A stretch of DNA of 64,000 bases from positions 5,527,001-5,591,000 of the forward strand of contig NZ_JAVDYC010000001.1 of the NCBI RefSeq assembly GCF_031458255.1. The letters run 5' to 3'. Below, piece by piece: positions 49,255-57,859 of this stretch. Position 1 is the stretch's first letter, and each line of letters starts with the position of its first letter. The stretch comes from Catenuloplanes niger (lineage in GTDB: Bacteria > Actinomycetota > Actinomycetes > Mycobacteriales > Micromonosporaceae). A program made the translations under genes and the position numbers. The notes below the pieces were generated by a model. It worked only from the letters and a program-made list of their open reading frames with translations. It had not been told where the DNA came from and did not search any database.

Positions 49255-51429
49255 TCAGACCGTGGTGGAGTTCGCCTTCAGCTCCTCGGCGGCCTTGCCG
49301 TCGCGGGCGTCCGGCGCGGTGGCCCGGGGCGTGGCCGGCACGGTCGGCATGACCGCGGTCGGCGCGGCGGTCGCGTTGCTCAGCGACACCGGCGGGCCGT
49401 CCGTCTGCTTCGGCGCGACCGCGGCGGCCTGCGCCTGCCGGACCGCATCCGCCGGGATCACCTGCGTGGCGTCCGCCTCGTTCGCGATCACCTGCGTGGT
49501 GTCGCCCTTGTCGGTGATGACTTGCGTGGTGTCGCCCTTGTCCGCGATCACCTGGGTGGTGTCCGCCTTGTCCGCGATCACCTGCGTGGTGTCGCCCTTG
49601 TCGGTGATCACCTGCGTGGTGTCGGCCGAGCCGGTCGTGGCCGCCGGCCGCTTCGGCTCCGCTTCCCGCTGTGCCGCGGCGGCGGCCTTCGCCAGATCCT
49701 GCTGCGTGAGCACCTGAGTCGCGTCGTTGCCCGACGAGGCGCCGCCCGAAGACGAACCGCCCGAAGAGGAGCCGCCCGAAGACGAACCGCCCGAAGACGA
49801 ACCGGCCGCAGCAGCACCCGCTGCGGAAGCACCGGCCGGAGACACCGTGGACGAGGACGACTCCGTCGCAGACGTCTCGGGCGTCGAGGACGCCTCGGGC
49901 GCGGACGACGCCTCAGGCGCGGACGAATCCGACGCCGAGGAACCACCGGCCGCCGAGGAACCACCGGCCGCCGAGGAACCGCCGGCTGCCGAGGAGCCCT
50001 CGGACGGCACCGATCCCGTGGACGACGTGGTGCCCGTCGAAGCCGCCGGCGCCACCCGCGTCCCGTTCGCACCGGAACCGTCGGACGAGCCGGAAGCACC
50101 AGCATCGGCCGAAGCGCCGGCGGGGTCGGACGCGTCGTCGTCGGACTGGTCCGCCGGGCCGGCCGCCGCCGCGAGCACCGCCGCGGCCGCCAGCTCCGCC
50201 ACCCGCTTCGCCTCGCGCTGCACCTGGCGGCGCACGTCGGACGCGTGCCGCTCGGCCGCCTCCGCGGAGCGCTGCGCGTCGGTGAGCCGCTTGAGCTCCG
50301 TGGCCAGCTGCTTCTGCACGCCGCTGAGCTTCTCCGCGACCTTGGACGACTCCTGCTGCGCGGTGATCGTCTGCTCGCGCAGGTCGGCCAGCGCGGACTC
50401 GGTCGTGGAGATCTCCTCGCGCAGCGCGGTGAGCTGCTTCTGCGTGGTGCTGACCTCCTGCTGGACGGCGGTGAGCCGCGCGTGCGCCTCGGCCGCCTCC
50501 TTGTCCGCCGCGCGCCGGGCCTCGTTGAGCTGCCGCTCGGCGTCGGCGCGCTGGTCGGCGATCTGCTTCTCGGCCTCGGCGCGGAGCTGGCTGATCTCCT
50601 GCGTGGCCGCGGTGCGGCGCTGCGCGACCTCGTGCTCGGCCGCGGTGCGCAGCTCGGCCAGCTCCCGCTCGGCCGCGGCGTTGCGCTGGTTGATCTCCTG
50701 CTCGACGCTGCTGCGCCAGTGGCTCAGTTCCTGCTGCACCTGGGTCCGCGAGGACTGCACGTACGCCTCGGTCTCGGCGCGGGTGCGCTGCACGTACTGC
50801 TTGGTCTGCTCGGTGAGCTGGCGCGCCTCCTGCTGGGCGCGGGCCAGCGCGGCCTGCCCCTCGCTGCGGGCCTTGTCGGCCTCCTCGCGCGCCGCCGCGA
50901 TCTCCGCCTCGGCCGTGGACCGGCGCTGCGCGTCGACCTTGTCCTCCTCGGCGCGGCGGGAGGCGAGCGCGATCTCGAAGTCGCGGGCCGCCTCGTGCGC
51001 GCGGGTCCGGGCGTCCGCGACCATCCGGTCCGCATCCTCCCGGGCCTCGTTCAGCACCCGGTCGGCCTCGTTGCGCCGGTCCGCGATGTCCTGCGTCGCC
51101 TCGGTGCGGATCGCCTCGGCCTGGTCCTCGGCGAGCGCGAGGATCTGCTCCACGCGCGGCCCGAGGTGCCGGAACGAGACCCGCTCCGGGGTGGCTGCCC
51201 GCCGACGCTGCGCGGCCACCTCGGCCTTCAGCTGCTCGACCTCGCGGGCCATGCGCTGGATCTCGCCGTAGGCCTGCTCTCGCTCGGTGGCGAGCGTGGC
51301 GATCTCGGCCTCGGCGCGGGCGACGTACCGATCGACCTGCTTGCGGTCGTAGCCCTTGAACTGTGACTCGAAGGTGGGCTCCGGAGCCATGTTGTCGCCG
51401 AGATCGAAGATTTCCCCGCCGTGTGACAT
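49255..51429 (-). CDS. DivIVA/Scy-FilP-type coiled-coil protein with DTTQVI decapeptide repeats
   Basis: The 724-residue protein starts with a DivIVA-like membrane-curvature domain (FESQFKGYDRKQVDRYVARAEAEIATL), then a continuous coiled coil to about residue 425 with 51-residue-type periodicity as in Scy and FilP. The C-terminal third is disordered: Ser/Ala/Gly blocks (SSAAGGSSAAGG, GGSSSGGSSSGG), then six decapeptides of DTTQVI(T/A)DKG type (encoded at about 49445-49625). Such proteins build the polarisome or cytoskeleton at growing tips of filamentous actinomycetes. ATG 51429 is taken because GAGGATGGAA precedes it; the longer frame lacks support. Confidence 0.82.
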   Translation of the reverse strand: MSHGGEIFDLGDNMAPEPTFESQFKGYDRKQVDRYVARAEAEIATLATEREQAYGEIQRMAREVEQLKAEVAAQRRRAATPERVSFRHLGPRVEQILALAEDQAEAIRTEATQDIADRRNEADRVLNEAREDADRMVADARTRAHEAARDFEIALASRRAEEDKVDAQRRSTAEAEIAAAREEADKARSEGQAALARAQQEARQLTEQTKQYVQRTRAETEAYVQSSRTQVQQELSHWRSSVEQEINQRNAAAERELAELRTAAEHEVAQRRTAATQEISQLRAEAEKQIADQRADAERQLNEARRAADKEAAEAHARLTAVQQEVSTTQKQLTALREEISTTESALADLREQTITAQQESSKVAEKLSGVQKQLATELKRLTDAQRSAEAAERHASDVRRQVQREAKRVAELAAAAVLAAAAGPADQSDDDASDPAGASADAGASGSSDGSGANGTRVAPAASTGTTSSTGSVPSEGSSAAGGSSAAGGSSAAGGSSASDSSAPEASSAPEASSTPETSATESSSSTVSPAGASAAGAAAAGSSSGGSSSGGSSSGGSSSGGASSGNDATQVLTQQDLAKAAAAAQREAEPKRPAATTGSADTTQVITDKGDTTQVIADKADTTQVIADKGDTTQVITDKGDTTQVIANEADATQVIPADAVRQAQAAAVAPKQTDGPPVSLSNATAAPTAVMPTVPATPRATAPDARDGKAAEELKANSTTV

Positions 51430-51717
51430 GGTTCCATCCTCACACACACGCCGTCCCGTCCGGCCCGGATACACACCGGCCTGACGGGACGTATGCGCTT
51501 CTCATTGTTGTCGCTTTTTCGGGTGAACTGTCGGGTTCTGCCAAACCCGGCGGACCTACCGTACCAACGAGCCGCCGTAGTCGCAGTTGTTGGAAGCGAC
51601 GGTCAAAACCTGGTCGTCACACATATGCATCGTCCCGTCACGCGCGGACATTCAGCCGGCCTGACGGGACGTATGCGGTGTCGTCCGGGTTCTGCCAAAC
51701 CCGGATCGCGGTGGTGC
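51430..51717. repeat. Intergenic region with duplicated stem-loop module
   Basis: CCGGCCTGACGGGACGTATG occurs at 51476-51495 and again at 51656-51675, exactly 180 bp apart. In each case it is preceded by CGTCCCGTC, giving an inverted pair CGTCCCGTC/GACGGGACG. A second shared block, GGGTTCTGCCAAACCCGG, occurs at 51533-51550 and 51687-51704. The latter copy forms an 8-bp hairpin right behind the upstream coiled-coil gene and probably terminates it. No gene seen. Confidence 0.65.
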
Positions 51718-53013
51718 TCAGTTGCCGGCCTTGGCCGGCACCTTGTCGTCGGTGGCGTCGCCGGAGTCCGTGGCCTCGGCCTCGGGCTTGGCGGCGGCGG
51801 CCGGAGCGGCCGGGGCGGCGGCGGGCGCGGCGGCGGCCGGCGTGGGGACGATGCCGGCCAGACCGGAGAGCATCTGACCGAGCTGGGACGTGACGGCGTC
51901 CTTCTGACGGGTCAGGTCCTCGACCTCGCGGCGGGCGGCCTGCGTGGTGTGGTCGGCCTCGGTGCGAGCCTCGGTGACCAGGCGGTGCGCCTCGGCGCGG
52001 GCCTCGTTGATGGTCTTGTCGGAGAGCGCCTTGGCCTTCTCGACCGTCTCGTTCGCGTTGCGCTCGGACTCGACGCGGCGGGCCTCGGCGCGCTGCTCGA
52101 TCTCCTTGGCGCGGTCCTCGGCGGCGCGGGCGCGCTCCTCGGCCTCGGCGACCATCTTCTGCGTGGCGGCGACCTGGGCGGCGTGGCGCTGCGACTCCTC
52201 GCGCTCCGCCTTCTCCCGGCGCTCGGCGAGCTCCAGCGCGAGGGCCTGCAGGTCCTTGTCGCGCTTGTCGCGGGCGTCGGTGAGCATCTTGGTCGCCTCG
52301 GCGCGCTTCTCCTCGGCCTCGCGGGCCGCCTTCGCCCGGAGCTGGGTGATCTCCCGCTCGGCGGTGGCGCGCAGCGTGGAGACCTCGCGCTCGACAGTGG
52401 ACTTGAGCTCCGCGACCTCGTGGGCGGTGACGGTGCGCAGCTGCTTGGTCTCGCGGTCGGCGTCGGCGCGCAGCGTGTCCGCCTCGCGGCGGGCCTGCAC
52501 CCGGACCTCGGCGGCCTCGCGCTCCGCGTGCGTGCGGACCTGGCCGGCCTCGCGCTCCGCGGTCGCCTTCATGGCGGCGGCCTCGGCACGGGCCTTGTCG
52601 GTGATCTCCCGCGCCTCGAGGCGGGCGGCGGAGAGGATGCCCTCCGACTCGCGCTTGGCCTCGCTGCGGTGATCGTTCGCCTGCTCCTCGGCGAGGCGGA
52701 GGATCTGCTCGACGCGGGTCCCGAGACCGGAGAGCGTCGGGCGGTTGTTCTCCTCGAGCTGCTTGTTGGTGTCGGTCAGCTTCTGCTCGACCGAGCTGAG
52801 TCGCTGCTCAGCCTGGCGCAGCCGGCGCTGCGCGTCGTTCATCCGCTGCTCGGCCTCGGCCCGCGCCTGCTCCGACTGGTTCAGGGCGGCGACCAGCCGG
52901 CCCAGGTGCGCGTCCACCTGGCCGCGGTCGTAACCGCGGAGAACGACCGTGAAGTCGTGCTCGGATTTCGCGCTCTCGAAGAACGCGAGGGAAGAGTCCT
53001 GCTGCTGGGGCAT
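51718..53013 (-). CDS. DivIVA/Scy-FilP-type coiled-coil protein
   Basis: The 431-residue protein has an N-terminal DivIVA-like segment (SEHDFTVVLRGYDRGQVDAHLGRL), then one long coiled coil (about 45-380) rich in Ala, Glu, Arg and Lys, and an Ala/Pro tail. It shares with its neighbour the motif LSGLGTRVEQILRLAEEQA against HLGPRVEQILALAEDQA. In Streptomyces two such genes (filP, scy) are adjacent and sit next to methylmalonyl-CoA epimerase, as here. They act in polar growth and cell stiffness. ATG 53013 is the first start of the frame and fits the domain. Confidence 0.83.
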   Translation of the reverse strand: MPQQQDSSLAFFESAKSEHDFTVVLRGYDRGQVDAHLGRLVAALNQSEQARAEAEQRMNDAQRRLRQAEQRLSSVEQKLTDTNKQLEENNRPTLSGLGTRVEQILRLAEEQANDHRSEAKRESEGILSAARLEAREITDKARAEAAAMKATAEREAGQVRTHAEREAAEVRVQARREADTLRADADRETKQLRTVTAHEVAELKSTVEREVSTLRATAEREITQLRAKAAREAEEKRAEATKMLTDARDKRDKDLQALALELAERREKAEREESQRHAAQVAATQKMVAEAEERARAAEDRAKEIEQRAEARRVESERNANETVEKAKALSDKTINEARAEAHRLVTEARTEADHTTQAARREVEDLTRQKDAVTSQLGQMLSGLAGIVPTPAAAAPAAAPAAPAAAAKPEAEATDSGDATDDKVPAKAGN

Positions 53014-53423
53014 TGGGACATACTGGCAGACGTACCCTGGTGCTTCGCAAGAGCGTGCGGGGCATGTCCCGGACCGCTTTCATGGTCAACTCCGCTGGTC
53101 ACCGGCCTGATCGCCGATTCGGTCCAACAGGGATCGACCACTCGGCCGACGGGGCCGAGCAGGCGCTTCGCTGACGTCGGATATCGGGCCTAATGCGGCA
53201 CTAACCCCCGTAAGCCCCGACTCGTTGAACTTTCTCCCACAAACGGGAAAATCGCCGATCGGGTGCGAGGCGTTGCGCACGTTAGCACGTTGTGAGGCCG
53301 CCGGTACACGTCGTGGCGCCCCTTCCGTCGCGCCGGCGGGAGACTGGTTTATCTACGCACCGCTTATCCATGCACCGCGGGCCCGGCCGCACGCCCCGGA
53401 ACACGGACCCGCCGCACCACATG

Positions 53424-53473
53424 TTCCCGCTCCCGGCGCACCGCGGCCCGCATGCTCCCGCGGGCCAACCTCG
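53424..53473 (-). repeat. Dispersed intergenic repeat, inverted copy C
   Basis: On the minus strand this segment matches the last 50 bp of copy B at 41 of 50 positions by eye, with no gaps. The outer end reads TTCCCGCTCCCGGCGC on the plus strand. With copy B it forms the two ends of a 596-bp interval. Confidence 0.65.
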
Positions 53474-53950
53474 CCGCCCGGCAAGACTCCGCCAGGGCTC
53501 CGCTTGCCGGCCGGCCTCGGAGCCGGTCCCGCACGCCGCGGGAGAAACCCGCGACCACCGCCGCGCCGCGAGCCCCACGCCGCGCGTGCGAGCCGCACCG
53601 GGCCGCGAGACCCGCGTCGCGAGACCCGCGTCGCGAGACCCGGGACGCCGGGTCGGCGGTGTGCGACCGGCGGCGCGTAGTGCGGGGCCTGTGTAGCGGC
53701 GGGGGATGTGCGGGACGGGACCCGCGGCGCGGCTTGCGATCTGTGCCGCGGAGCCAGCGGCGCGGCGGAACCGCGATACGAGGCTCGCCGTGCAGTGCGG
53801 GGGATCCGGGCGCGGCGCGGGGTGCTTGCGGCGCGCGGTGTGTCCGTCGGCCCGTGGTGCGCAACGTCCGGTGCGGGGTGGCGGGGCGTACGGGGTGGTG
53901 GGTGAGCTGGTCGGGGGAGGGGTGCCGGGGGTCTGGGGCGGCGGGACCGG

Positions 53951-54019
53951 CAGGGAGGAGCGCCAGCGACGACCGGTGCCCGCGGGAGCATGCGGGCCGT
54001 GCCGCGCCGGAAGCGGGAA
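53951..54019 (+). repeat. Dispersed intergenic repeat, copy B
   Basis: It has the same order and spacing of conserved blocks as copy A at 20780-20848: CAGGGAGG, N11, CGACC/GGTGCCCGCGGGAGCA, N14, CGCCGGAAGCGGGAA. It forms the right end of the inverted pair with copy C. Confidence 0.65.
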
Positions 54020-54054
54020 GAGCTGCGGTGAAGGGCTTTTGGGTCTTGGTTCGG

Positions 54055-54534
54055 TCAGGGGTGTCGGGGGTGGGGGTGTGCGGGTTCGACCAGTTCGACC
54101 AGGACGCCGCCGGCGTCCTTGGGGTGGACGAAGTTGATGCGGGAGCCGGCGGTGCCGCGTCTGGGTTCGGGGTAGAGGAGGCGGACGCCGCGGGTGCGGA
54201 GGGCGGCGCAGGCGGCGTCGACGTCGGTGACGGTGTAGGCGACCTGTTGGACGCCGGGGCCGTTGCGGTCCAGGAATCTGGCGATCGTGGAGTCCGGGGT
54301 GAGCGGGGCCAGGAGTTGGAGGCAGCCGCCGGCGGTGGTCGGGCCGACGGAGAGCATGGCCTCGCGGACGCCCTGTTCGGCGTTGGTCTCCCGGTGGACG
54401 CAGCGCATGCCGAAGACGCGGGCGTAGAACTCGATGGCGGCGTCGAGGTCGGGTACGGCGATGCCGACGTGATCGATGCGAAGGATGCCGATGTATCCGT
54501 CTGTGACGAATCCGGCATCGGGCGGTGAGGTCAT
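54055..54534 (-). CDS. mce: Methylmalonyl-CoA epimerase
   Basis: The 159-residue VOC-fold protein has metal ligands visible as His in RIDHVGIAV (near residue 20), the region GVQQVAYTV, and Glu in GVLVELVEP near the end. It interconverts the 2R and 2S forms of methylmalonyl-CoA, feeding B12-dependent mutases. ATG 54534 is the natural start (MTSPPDAGF); the promoter must lie in the 64 bp shared with the divergent thiolase gene. Neighbouring thiolase and meaB support the role. Confidence 0.88.
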   Translation of the reverse strand: MTSPPDAGFVTDGYIGILRIDHVGIAVPDLDAAIEFYARVFGMRCVHRETNAEQGVREAMLSVGPTTAGGCLQLLAPLTPDSTIARFLDRNGPGVQQVAYTVTDVDAACAALRTRGVRLLYPEPRRGTAGSRINFVHPKDAGGVLVELVEPAHPHPRHP

Positions 54535-54598
54535 GGACGATAGTCTTACCCGAACAAGCGTTAAGGTCAGCGTCGACCCACCCACAGGGACGGTAGCG

Positions 54599-55789
54599 AT
54601 GGGATCGGTAATCGTCGGCGGAGCGCGGACCCCGATGGGGCGGCTGCTCGGCAACCTCAAGGACTTCCCGGCCACGAAGCTCGGCGGCGTGGCGATCCGG
54701 GCGGCGCTGGAGCGGGGCGGTGTCGATCCGGCGGCGGTCCAGTACGTGATCATGGGGCAGGTGCTGCAGGCCGGGGCGGGGCAGATCCCGGCGCGGCAGG
54801 CCGCGGTCGAGGCCGGCATCCCGATGTCGGTGCCGGCGCTGACCATCAACAAGGTGTGCCTCTCCGGGCTCGACGCGATCGCGCTCGCGGACCAGCTGAT
54901 CCGGGCCGGTGAGTACGACGTGGTGGTGGCCGGCGGCATGGAGTCGATGACCAACGCGCCGCACCTGCTGACCGGCCAGCGGCAGGGATACAAGTACGGC
55001 GACGTGGTGATCAAGGACCACATGGCGCTGGACGGGCTGACCGACGCGTGGGACTGCTGCTCGATGGGCGAGTCCACGGAACGGCACGGCGCCCGGCACG
55101 GGATCACCCGCGAGGAGCAGGACGCGTTCGCCGCGGCCAGTCACCAGCGGGCCGCGGCCGCGCAGAAGAACGGGCACTTCGCGGAGGAGATCACCCCGGT
55201 CTCGATCCCGCAGCGCAAGGGCGACCCGATCGTGATCAGCGAGGACGAGGGGATCCGGCCGGACACCACGGTCGAGTCGCTGGCCCGGCTGCGGCCCGCG
55301 TTCACGCCGGACGGCACGATCACGGCCGGCAGCGCGTCGCCGATCTCGGACGGCGCGGCCGCGGTCGTGGTGATGTCCAAGGCGAAGGCGGTGGAGCTGG
55401 GCCTGAGCTGGATCGCGGAGATCGGCGCGCACGGGAACGTGGCCGGCCCGGACAACTCGCTGCACTCGCAGCCGTCGAACGCGATCAACGCGGCGCTCGC
55501 CAAGGAGGGGCTGACCGCGGCCGACCTCGACCTGGTGGAGATCAACGAGGCGTTCGCGCAGGTCGGCATCCAGTCCATCCGGGACCTCGGGATCAGCCCG
55601 GAGCGGGTGAACGTGAACGGCGGCGCGATCGCGCTCGGCCACCCGATCGGCATGTCCGGTGCCCGGCTCGCGCTCACCCTGGCGCTGGAGCTGCGCCGGC
55701 GCGGCGGCGGCGTGGGCGTGGCCGCGCTCTGCGGTGGCGGCGGACAGGGCGACGCTCTGATCATCAAGGTGGCAGGCTCGGCGGGGTGA
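54599..55789 (+). CDS. Acetyl-CoA C-acetyltransferase (thiolase)
   Basis: The 396-residue thiolase has the nucleophile Cys87 in [10 protein letters not shown], the His in [13 protein letters not shown] and the second Cys in [11 protein letters not shown]. It condenses or cleaves acetoacetyl-CoA. ATG 54599 ([14 protein letters not shown]) is the family start and has GGGA 8 nt upstream; the longer frame would cross the divergent epimerase start. The upstream 64 bp contain CGTTAAGGT, also present before icmA. It overlaps meaB by 4 bp (GTGA). Confidence 0.92.
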   Translation: MGSVIVGGARTPMGRLLGNLKDFPATKLGGVAIRAALERGGVDPAAVQYVIMGQVLQAGAGQIPARQAAVEAGIPMSVPALTINKVCLSGLDAIALADQLIRAGEYDVVVAGGMESMTNAPHLLTGQRQGYKYGDVVIKDHMALDGLTDAWDCCSMGESTERHGARHGITREEQDAFAAASHQRAAAAQKNGHFAEEITPVSIPQRKGDPIVISEDEGIRPDTTVESLARLRPAFTPDGTITAGSASPISDGAAAVVVMSKAKAVELGLSWIAEIGAHGNVAGPDNSLHSQPSNAINAALAKEGLTAADLDLVEINEAFAQVGIQSIRDLGISPERVNVNGGAIALGHPIGMSGARLALTLALELRRRGGGVGVAALCGGGGQGDALIIKVAGSAG

Positions 55790-56748
55790 CGTCATTGCGC
55801 CGCAGCCGCGACATCCCGCTGCTGGTCGAACACGCCCGGGACGGTGACCCGCGCGCGGTCGCCCGGCTGATCACGCTGGTCGAGTCCGGCGACGGATCGC
55901 TGCCCGAGATGGCCGCGGCGCTGGCTGCGGACTCGGGGCGGGCCCGGGTCGTCGGCATCACCGGCTCGCCCGGCGTGGGGAAGTCCACCACCACGAACGA
56001 GCTGGTCCGCGCGCTGCGCAAGCGGGGCCACCGGGTCGGCGTGCTGGCCGTCGACCCGTCCAGCCCGTTCAGCGGCGGTGCGATCCTCGGCGACCGGGTC
56101 CGGATGCAGGACCACGCGACCGATCCCGGGGTCTACATCCGGTCCATGTCCAACCGCGGCCACCTCGGCGGGCTCTCCGCCGCGACGCCGCAGGCCGTGC
56201 GCGTGCTGGAGGGTGCGGGCTGCGACGTGGTCCTGGTCGAGACGGTCGGCGTCGGTCAGGCCGAGGTCGAGGTGGCGTCGCTGGCGGACAGCACGATGGT
56301 GCTGCTGGCGCCCGGCATGGGTGACGCGATCCAGGCGGTGAAGGCCGGCATCCTGGAGATCGCGGACGTGTTCGTGGTGAACAAGGCCGACCGGGACGGC
56401 GCGGACGCCACGTACCGCGACATCCAGGGCATGATCGGCCTCGGTGAGCGCGGGCCCGGCGAGTGGCGTCCGCAGGTGGTGCGCGCGGTCGCGTCCCGCG
56501 CCGAGGGCATCGACGAGACACTGGCCGCGCTGGACAAGCACCACGACTGGCTGGTCGCCCACGGCGAGCTGGACCGCCGCCGCGCGGCCCGGGCCGCCGC
56601 CGAGGTGGAGGCGATCGCGCTGGGCACGGTGCGCGCCCGGCTGGCCGCGCTGCGCGGCGGCACCGCGCTGACCGAGCTGGCGGCCGAGGTCGTGGCCGGG
56701 CGGCGCGACCCGTACTCGGCGGCGGCGTCGCTACTGGAGGCGTTCTGA
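55786..56748 (+). CDS. meaB: MeaB-type GTPase chaperone of B12-dependent acyl-CoA mutase
   Basis: The 320-residue G3E GTPase has P-loop GSPGVGKST (60-68), [19 protein letters not shown], the switch region [25 protein letters not shown] and the guanine site NKAD. MeaB loads and protects adenosylcobalamin in methylmalonyl-CoA or isobutyryl-CoA mutase. GTG 55786 overlaps the thiolase stop. The last codons (SLLEAF) are echoed twice in the following non-coding DNA. Confidence 0.93.
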   Translation: MTSLRRSRDIPLLVEHARDGDPRAVARLITLVESGDGSLPEMAAALAADSGRARVVGITGSPGVGKSTTTNELVRALRKRGHRVGVLAVDPSSPFSGGAILGDRVRMQDHATDPGVYIRSMSNRGHLGGLSAATPQAVRVLEGAGCDVVLVETVGVGQAEVEVASLADSTMVLLAPGMGDAIQAVKAGILEIADVFVVNKADRDGADATYRDIQGMIGLGERGPGEWRPQVVRAVASRAEGIDETLAALDKHHDWLVAHGELDRRRAARAAAEVEAIALGTVRARLAALRGGTALTELAAEVVAGRRDPYSAAASLLEAF

Positions 56749-56821
56749 CGCATGCGGCGGGTCGCTGCTGGACGCGCGCTCTGACGCGTGTGACGGCGTC
56801 GCTGCTGGACGCGTTCTGACC
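56725..56821 (+). repeat. Tandem partial copies of the meaB 3' end
   Basis: The final bases of meaB (GCGTCGCTACTGGAGGCG, TTCTGACGC) recur at 56760-56787 and 56796-56821 as GTCGCTGCTGGACGCG with CTCTGACGC and TTCTGACC. Each would encode a SLLDA-type end. It looks like slippage duplication after the stop codon. Confidence 0.7.
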
Positions 56822-56838
56822 CTTTGCGGTGAACCGGC

Positions 56839-56902
56839 GCGCGGGCCGGACGCCGCGCGGGCCGGACGGTGCGTGGGCCGGACGGTGCGCGAGCCGGGAT
56901 CG
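56839..56902. repeat. 16-bp tandem repeat, four units
   Basis: Units of GCGCGGGCCGGACGGT (with small changes) occur at 56839, 56855, 56871 and 56887. They lie between meaB and the TetR gene, 54 bp before its start. Confidence 0.75.
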
Positions 56903-56955
56903 TCCGCCGGGCAGCGCTCCGGGGGTGGGGCCGGGGCGGGTCGTAGGGTGAGGGC

Positions 56956-57582
56956 GTGCCGAGGCTGGTCGATCATGGGGAGCGGCGGGCGGAACTGCTG
57001 GCCGCGGCCTGGCGGGTGGTCCGGGCGCGCGGCGTGGAGGGCACCACGACCCGGGCGATCGCGGACGAGGCCGGCTGCTCGCTGAGCGTGCTGGCGCACT
57101 TCCTCGGCGGCAAGGACGACATCCTGGTGGCGGCGCAGGCCGCGATGTACGAGCGGATCGTGGCGCGCGCGTTCCGGCTGGGCGGCGACCTGGCCGGGCT
57201 GGCCGCGCTGCGGGCGGCGCTGGAGGCGGCGCTGCCGTTCGACGACGAGCGGGCGGCGGACGCGCACGTGAACGTGGCGTTCGCCGGGGCGGCGCTGTCC
57301 CATCCGCGGCTGGCGGCGTCGCGGCGCGAGTCGCACCTGGGGATCCGGGAGCTGCTGCGGGTCTGCATGCGCGAGGCGCGGGAGCGGGGCGAGCTGCGGG
57401 CCGGCGTGGACGACGACGCGGTGATCGACGACTTCATCATCCTGGTCGAGGGCAGCGCGCTGCTGAGCCTGGTGGACGGGTGGGCGGAGGAGGGGCGGTC
57501 CGAGCGACTGACCCGGATCGCGGCCACGTTCGTCGACCGGTTGCGCCGGACCACGGGCCCGGCCGCACCGGGTATTGAGTGA
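56956..57582 (+). CDS. TetR-family transcriptional regulator
   Basis: The 208-residue protein has an N-terminal HTH (TTTRAIADEAGCSLSVLAHFLGGKDDIL, residues 30-57, read in two parts) and an all-helical ligand-binding domain with an acidic C-terminal half. GTG 56956 has TAGGGT (56944-56949) exactly 6 nt upstream, so it is probably leaderless. By position it may control the mce/thiolase/meaB genes or the glycosidase operon; no clear TetR palindrome was seen next to its own start. Confidence 0.88.
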   Translation: MPRLVDHGERRAELLAAAWRVVRARGVEGTTTRAIADEAGCSLSVLAHFLGGKDDILVAAQAAMYERIVARAFRLGGDLAGLAALRAALEAALPFDDERAADAHVNVAFAGAALSHPRLAASRRESHLGIRELLRVCMREARERGELRAGVDDDAVIDDFIILVEGSALLSLVDGWAEEGRSERLTRIAATFVDRLRRTTGPAAPGIE

Positions 57583-57637
57583 TCGAACAGTCGGTATCGA
57601 GAGTCAGCACAGGGCCTTTGAACTGCCGAAACAGCGG

Positions 57638-57791
57638 TCGTTTGAGTTGCCGCACAGTGCAGGCTGATCTACCCCACAGCGCAGGTTGATCTATCCCACA
57701 GCGCTGGCTGATCTATCCCACAGGGCAGGCCGATCTATCCCACAGGGCAGGCTGATCTACCGCGCAGTGCGGGCCGATCTACCGCGCAGTG
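57638..57791. repeat. 22-bp tandem repeat array, six clean units plus a degenerate one
   Basis: Units start at 57660, 57682, 57704, 57726, 57748 and 57770, each of the type CAGGCTGATCTATCCC plus CACAGG or CGCAGTG variants; a weaker unit begins at 57638. The array fills the gap between convergent TetR and beta-glucosidase genes. The 22-bp period is not a multiple of 3, so it is not a protein repeat. Confidence 0.85.
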
Positions 57792-57859
57792 CGGCTGGCT
57801 TTCCGCGCGGCGCAGGCGTTGCGCCGTGCGGGACGGACCGATCCCTCGCAGAGGCCGGG

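Larger units (their letters stand above)
53014..54054. other. 1-kb region without a credible gene
   Basis: The first 270 bp are the upstream region of the coiled-coil gene. From 53281 the base composition becomes very GC-rich and repetitive, including tandem GCGAGACCCGCGTC units (near 53618-53645). All open frames here translate to Arg/Ala/Pro-rich nonsense in every phase. Inverted 50-bp repeats bound most of it (53424-53473 and 53970-54019). It is read as non-coding or a decayed element. Confidence 0.6.

Noticed and set aside
49470-49625. Regular 30-bp repeats that look like a small CRISPR array
   Set aside because: They have no spacers and encode in-frame DTTQVI decapeptides of the coiled-coil protein.
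53282-55795. Long minus-strand open frame (837 codons) across 53-56 kb
   Set aside because: It opposes the thiolase gene and translates to Arg/Ala/Pro-rich sequence without any domain; it is a GC-rich shadow frame.
57660-57791. 22-bp repeat array as a CRISPR
   Set aside because: The units are directly adjacent with no unique spacers, and no cas gene is present.
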